Assembly (NCBI GenBank): GCA_016190025.1
Contig: JACPRG010000167.1
Coordinates: forward strand, 1-6,775
DNA from: Candidatus Tectimicrobiota bacterium
GTDB lineage: Bacteria; UBA8248; JACPRG01
Length of the DNA stretch: 6,775 bases
Direction: 5' to 3'
Made by a program: the position numbers and the translations under genes. How positions within the stretch are numbered: position 1 is the stretch's first letter; every line of letters begins with the position of its first letter. Below the pieces are notes generated by a model. The model was not told where the DNA came from. It searched no databases and saw only the letters and a list, made by a program, of their open reading frames with translations. Below, one piece after another: positions 4,186 through 6,775 of this stretch.

Positions 4186-5414
4186 GGCGCCCGCTTTTTC
4201 TCTTGCTCTTGGTCCTGGGGGTCTCCGGGCCGCCGCCCGCGTACGCCCAGGCCGCCGCGGGAGCGGCCAAGGCGGTGGATTCCTGTGGGGGGTGCCACCG
4301 GGAGGACAAGGCGGGCAGGGAACATCGGGCCGGCATCCATGACACCTTCGGCGTCGGCTGCGCGGACTGCCACGGCGGCGACCCCACGAAGGCCAAGCGG
4401 GAGGAGGCCGAATCCGAGAAGGCCGGCTTCAAGGCGAAGTTCTCCGTTTTCGACGTCCCCGAGCTCTGCGCCAAGTGCCACGGGAACAAGGACTACGTCA
4501 AACGCTCCCGGAGGAAGCGGAACGCTTTGGAGGAGTACAGGCAGGGGTTTCACGCCGCGGCGCTCTGGCAGAAAGAAGAGGCGAAGGCCCCCCAATGCGT
4601 CACCTGTCACGGCGCCCATCGCGTCCTCCGGGTGGACGACCCGGAATCCCCGGCCCATCCGGCCAACGTGAACCGGACCTGCGCCAAGTGCCACGGGAGC
4701 GAAGAGTACAAAAGGGACTTCGGCCTGAACCCGGAGGTCCCCGCTCAGGTCGCAAGGGGCGTCCACGGGTTGAAGGGGCCGTGGAACCCGAACCTGAACC
4801 TCCCCACGTGCGCCTCCTGTCACAACGCCCACTGGAATTTCCGGCCCAAGGGGAGGGAGGTCTTCGAGGCGTGCGGGGCGTGCCACACCTCCGAGCGCGC
4901 GGCGTTCGGCAAGGACAACCCGCACTTCCAGAAGGAAGTCCATTGCTCCAAGTGCCACGGCCCCCACGAGATCGCCCGGCCCACGCCGGCGCTTTTCCGC
5001 GATCCGAAGGTCTGCGCGGCCTGCCACGACGCCAAGAAGCGGCCGGACGACCCGGCCCTGGGGTACATTGCGGGCGCGCTTCAGGCCGTGGCGCCGGTTG
5101 AGGCGGCCATTGCCCGGAGCCGACGGGCGCTCAAGGAATGGGGCGAGGCGGGATTCCAGCCGGACGCGGAGGCGGAGCGGGTGAGCCGGGCCGAGCGGGC
5201 GCTTCTGACCGGGTTCGGCCAGGCGCAGCACCGGTTGAGCCTGCCGGAAAACCAGCGGGCGCTCGAGGCCGCCCTGGCGCAGGCGAGGGCCGCCGAGGCC
5301 GCGGTCCTTTCCCTCCAGGGCCGCCACCGCTGGACGCGCATCGCCCTGTGGGGCGGCGCGGCTTATGCCGCTCTGCTGGCGGGCGTCCTCTGGCTGAGGA
5401 GGCGCAAGGGCTGA
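4182..5414 (+). CDS. Nonaheme cytochrome c with C-terminal membrane anchor
   Basis: A 410-residue precursor. The GTG start overlaps the cytochrome b stop by four bases, so translation is probably coupled. Residues 1-22 are a signal peptide (RRP, a leucine run, then AYA before Q23). Nine CxxCH motifs begin at C35, C60, C96, C139, C167, C210, C231, C255 and C278. Several are followed by G or GxH, and H53, H124, H195 and H248 are candidate distal ligands, as in multihaem c3/c554-type proteins. Residues 292-383 carry no haem and look like long amphipathic helices rich in Ala, Glu and Arg. A hydrophobic segment (about 386-404) and an RRRKG tail anchor the C-terminus with the haem domain in the periplasm. 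No cytochrome c1 or f gene is present in the operon, so this protein probably receives electrons from the Rieske centre. The final acceptor is unknown. Confidence 0.93.
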   Translation: MRRPLFLLLLVLGVSGPPPAYAQAAAGAAKAVDSCGGCHREDKAGREHRAGIHDTFGVGCADCHGGDPTKAKREEAESEKAGFKAKFSVFDVPELCAKCHGNKDYVKRSRRKRNALEEYRQGFHAAALWQKEEAKAPQCVTCHGAHRVLRVDDPESPAHPANVNRTCAKCHGSEEYKRDFGLNPEVPAQVARGVHGLKGPWNPNLNLPTCASCHNAHWNFRPKGREVFEACGACHTSERAAFGKDNPHFQKEVHCSKCHGPHEIARPTPALFRDPKVCAACHDAKKRPDDPALGYIAGALQAVAPVEAAIARSRRALKEWGEAGFQPDAEAERVSRAERALLTGFGQAQHRLSLPENQRALEAALAQARAAEAAVLSLQGRHRWTRIALWGGAAYAALLAGVLWLRRRKG

Positions 5415-5419
5415 TTCGG

Positions 5420-5472
5420 GAAACCGGCTCTCGGTCGTGGGTCAGTCTCGTGTTGGGCGGGCAGCCGGTTTC
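5420..5472. repeat. 10-bp inverted repeat after the nonaheme cytochrome gene
   Basis: GAAACCGGCT (5420-5429) and AGCCGGTTTC (5463-5472) are exact inverse complements with 33 bases between. It begins six bases after the stop of the operon. There is no T-run after it, so an intrinsic terminator is only a weak possibility. Confidence 0.45.
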
Positions 5473-5506
5473 TACTCCGGCTCGGACATTCTCGAAAGGG
5501 AGGGAG

Positions 5507-5561
5507 GTGTAGGGGCGACGCGCCGCGTCGCCCTGGGCGAGCCGGCGGCTCGCCCCTACAC
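5507..5561. repeat. Two-hairpin palindromic element (REP/MITE-like)
   Basis: Outer arms GTGTAGGGGCGA (5507-5518) and TCGCCCCTACAC (5550-5561) are exact inverse complements. Inside are two nine-base-pair hairpins, each with a three-base loop: GGGCGACGC/GCGTCGCCC (5513-5521, 5525-5533) and GGGCGAGCC/GGCTCGCCC (5535-5543, 5547-5555). The design, with nested palindromes ending in TAGGGGC/GCCCCTA, matches dispersed intergenic palindromes, not a coding remnant. Confidence 0.7.
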
Positions 5562-5585
5562 GGAGGGGCAAACAAAAGGTGTAGT

Positions 5586-5626
5586 CCCGATCTGAGCGAG
5601 GCGCGGAGCGCCGAGCGGAGATCGGG
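5586..5626. repeat. Imperfect palindrome with CCCGATCT/AGATCGGG arms
   Basis: CCCGATCT (5586-5593) pairs with AGATCGGG (5619-5626). An inner GGCGC/GCGCC hairpin with loop GGA (5600-5612) lies between, and unpaired GAGCGA and GAGCGG (5594-5599, 5613-5618) form a symmetric internal loop of near-identical sequence. Confidence 0.6.
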
Positions 5627-5637
5627 GCGGTCGCGGC

Positions 5638-5665
5638 GTAGGGGCGCACGGCCGTGCGCCCCTAC
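5638..5665. repeat. 28-bp perfect palindrome sharing GTAGGGGCG ends with the 5507-5561 element
   Basis: The 14 bases from 5638 (GTAGGGGCGCACGG) are the exact inverse complement of 5652-5665. It begins and ends with the same GTAGGGGCG/CGCCCCTAC as the element at 5507-5561, which marks both as members of one repeat family with different cores. Confidence 0.7.
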
Positions 5666-5742
5666 AAAACCAGGCCGCGCGCGATGCTGGGAGGTCACAG
5701 ACTCAAGGTGCGACGCCCTCCGCGCTTGCGGCGACCTGGACG

Positions 5743-6775
5743 TCACGGGAGCCAGAACCCGGGGGGCAGCTTTTCGGCGATGAAGCCGGCCAGGACGGCG
5801 TTGCCCGCGTCGGTCAAATGAATCGGGTCGCAGAAGAGTTTTTGGCGGTCGGGGTATGCGGCGAAGGCGGGGGAAGGATCGACGATCTCAACCCCGGGTC
5901 CGAGGGAGCCGGGGCGGAGCCGCCGCAGAGCCTCCATCAAGACATGCTGTTGTCTTGAGGCGATCCGCTTCATCGAGTCGAGGCCGCCCTCCCCGGCCGC
6001 CGCGACGTATCCCCGGATCCCCTTCGGGTCCTCCAGGCTCAGGCGTTTCAGGTCCTCGCCCCGGGGCGTCCGGTTCTCCTGCAGGACGATGACGAGCCGG
6101 GCGCCGACGCGGCGCGCTTCCTCCGCGAGCCGCCCGATTCTCTCCAGGTACGATTTCACGTCGGGGACCAGGGCGTCGGAGGCGCGGCTCGCCCGGAGGT
6201 AGGCGTATTTCTCCAGAAGGACCGTGTAGAGCATCGACCGGGAATAGAGCGTCGCGGACAGCCACGGGAGGACCCGCTTGTTCAAGTGGTCGATGACCTC
6301 GCTGACGTCCGCGAACAGGGCCGAGCCGACGGCCACCTCGTTGTAACCGCCGTAGTAGATCGCCACGCGCGGCCTGAGCGCCCCCAGCGTCTGCCGGAGG
6401 GCCTCCAGGATGTGCGGCAGCTGTTCGGCGTTTCTCCCGGCGTTGAGCACCTCGGCCCGCAGGCCGCCGAGCTTTCCCTGGAGACGGGCTTCGAGGAGCC
6501 CCGGCCAGGTCTTGTCCTCCGGGTTCGCGACCCCCAGCGTGCTGGACCCCCCCAGGGCCAGGATGCGCACGGTCTTCTCGGGCGGCCTCGCCGGCCACTC
6601 GGGCCCCCGGTACCCCAGCCGGTTGAACCGGAACGAGAGGATACGGCCGCCGCAAGAGTCCTTGTATTGGAACCGGACGTCGCCGACCCCCCGCGCGGGC
6701 CCGAGGAAGACCTCTACTGGGGCGGGGGGCGTCCCCCGGGTCGGGCCGCCCTCCGGCCCCTTGCCCGCCGTCTCC
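5743..6775 (-). CDS. SGNH/GDSL-type hydrolase (5' end outside the window)
   Basis: The frame is open from the TGA at 5743-5745 to the window edge, so at least 343 residues are visible and the start is missing. A GTG at 6570 gives a shorter frame but is not the start: the preceding NRLGYRGPEWP (visible residues 51-61) is the conserved lead-in to the catalytic block of this family. Blocks present: GGSSTLG with nucleophile S77; NAGRN (111-115, block II glycine); GGYNE (142-146, oxyanion-hole Asn145); and D316-P-I-H319 near the C-terminus. The catalytic set is therefore intact. The family hydrolyses esters, often acetyl groups on sugars or lipid acyl groups; the substrate here is unknown. The region before the catalytic domain (visible residues 1-50) is Gly/Pro-rich and then beta-like, so an extra N-terminal domain or membrane segment may lie outside the window. 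Confidence 0.85.
   Translation of the reverse strand, partial: ETAGKGPEGGPTRGTPPAPVEVFLGPARGVGDVRFQYKDSCGGRILSFRFNRLGYRGPEWPARPPEKTVRILALGGSSTLGVANPEDKTWPGLLEARLQGKLGGLRAEVLNAGRNAEQLPHILEALRQTLGALRPRVAIYYGGYNEVAVGSALFADVSEVIDHLNKRVLPWLSATLYSRSMLYTVLLEKYAYLRASRASDALVPDVKSYLERIGRLAEEARRVGARLVIVLQENRTPRGEDLKRLSLEDPKGIRGYVAAAGEGGLDSMKRIASRQQHVLMEALRRLRPGSLGPGVEIVDPSPAFAAYPDRQKLFCDPIHLTDAGNAVLAGFIAEKLPPGFWLP

Larger units (their letters stand above)
5415..5742. other. Gene-free spacer with several inverted repeats
   Basis: This stretch lies between the convergent ends of the nonaheme cytochrome and the SGNH hydrolase. I see no credible gene or RNA. It contains one wide inverted repeat next to the cytochrome stop, three compact palindromic units (listed separately) and about 75 bases before the hydrolase stop with nothing distinctive. 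Confidence 0.8.

Noticed and set aside
3028..5327. Long antisense open frames opposite cytochrome b and the nonaheme cytochrome (370 and 395 codons)
   Set aside because: Products are compositionally biased (Arg/Pro/Gly/Glu or Leu/Val-rich) without recognisable domains, and the opposite strand carries unmistakable cytochromes.
5507..5665. Possible CRISPR array
   Set aside because: The repeated parts are palindromic ends with variable cores, not direct repeats with uniform spacers, and no cas gene is present.

Overview
This 6,775-base window is GC-rich and gene-dense, and reads as part of a Gram-negative bacterial chromosome whose metabolism is built on respiratory electron transfer. The evidence for that is a twin-arginine-type Rieske protein, exported c-type cytochromes and a likely membrane anchor of a molybdopterin oxidoreductase. 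The phylum cannot be fixed from the sequence. A cytochrome b with b6-type histidine spacing, a Rieske centre lacking both cluster hydrogen-bond donors and a nonaheme cytochrome would fit an anaerobic or facultative, probably menaquinone-using lineage such as those in Acidobacteriota, the former Deltaproteobacteria or related groups. That placement is inference.

Layout. Bases 1-233 (+) hold the C-terminus of a DmsC/NrfD-like anchor, ending in a short intrinsic terminator that overlaps its stop codon. Bases 275-892 (-) encode a class I SAM methyltransferase. Bases 1160-1687 (+) encode a cupin-fold protein read from a GTG start behind a consensus-like promoter. A strong 14-bp hairpin at 1755-1798 separates it from a convergent small exported class II (c'/c556-like) cytochrome c at 1856-2263 (-). 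An AT-richer divergent spacer (2264-2555) then leads into the main operon.

The core of the window is a compact three-gene (+) operon: a Rieske [2Fe-2S] protein (2556-3038), a fused cytochrome b carrying the b6 and subunit IV parts in one chain (3052-4185), and a nonaheme cytochrome c with a C-terminal membrane anchor (4182-5414, overlapping the previous gene by GTGA). Together they look like a quinol:cytochrome c oxidoreductase in which a nine-haem protein takes the place of cytochrome c1 or f. The haem c_i cysteine of b6 is a threonine, and the Rieske cluster loop carries an insertion plus the CPCHGG-V-F change.

Bases 5415-5742 contain no gene but hold a cluster of near-perfect palindromes (REP/MITE-like). 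Bases 5743-6775 (-) encode an SGNH/GDSL-type hydrolase whose N-terminus lies beyond the window edge.

The most interesting system is the Rieske/cytochrome b/nonaheme cytochrome operon, with the divergent cytochrome c'-like gene as a possible co-regulated partner.
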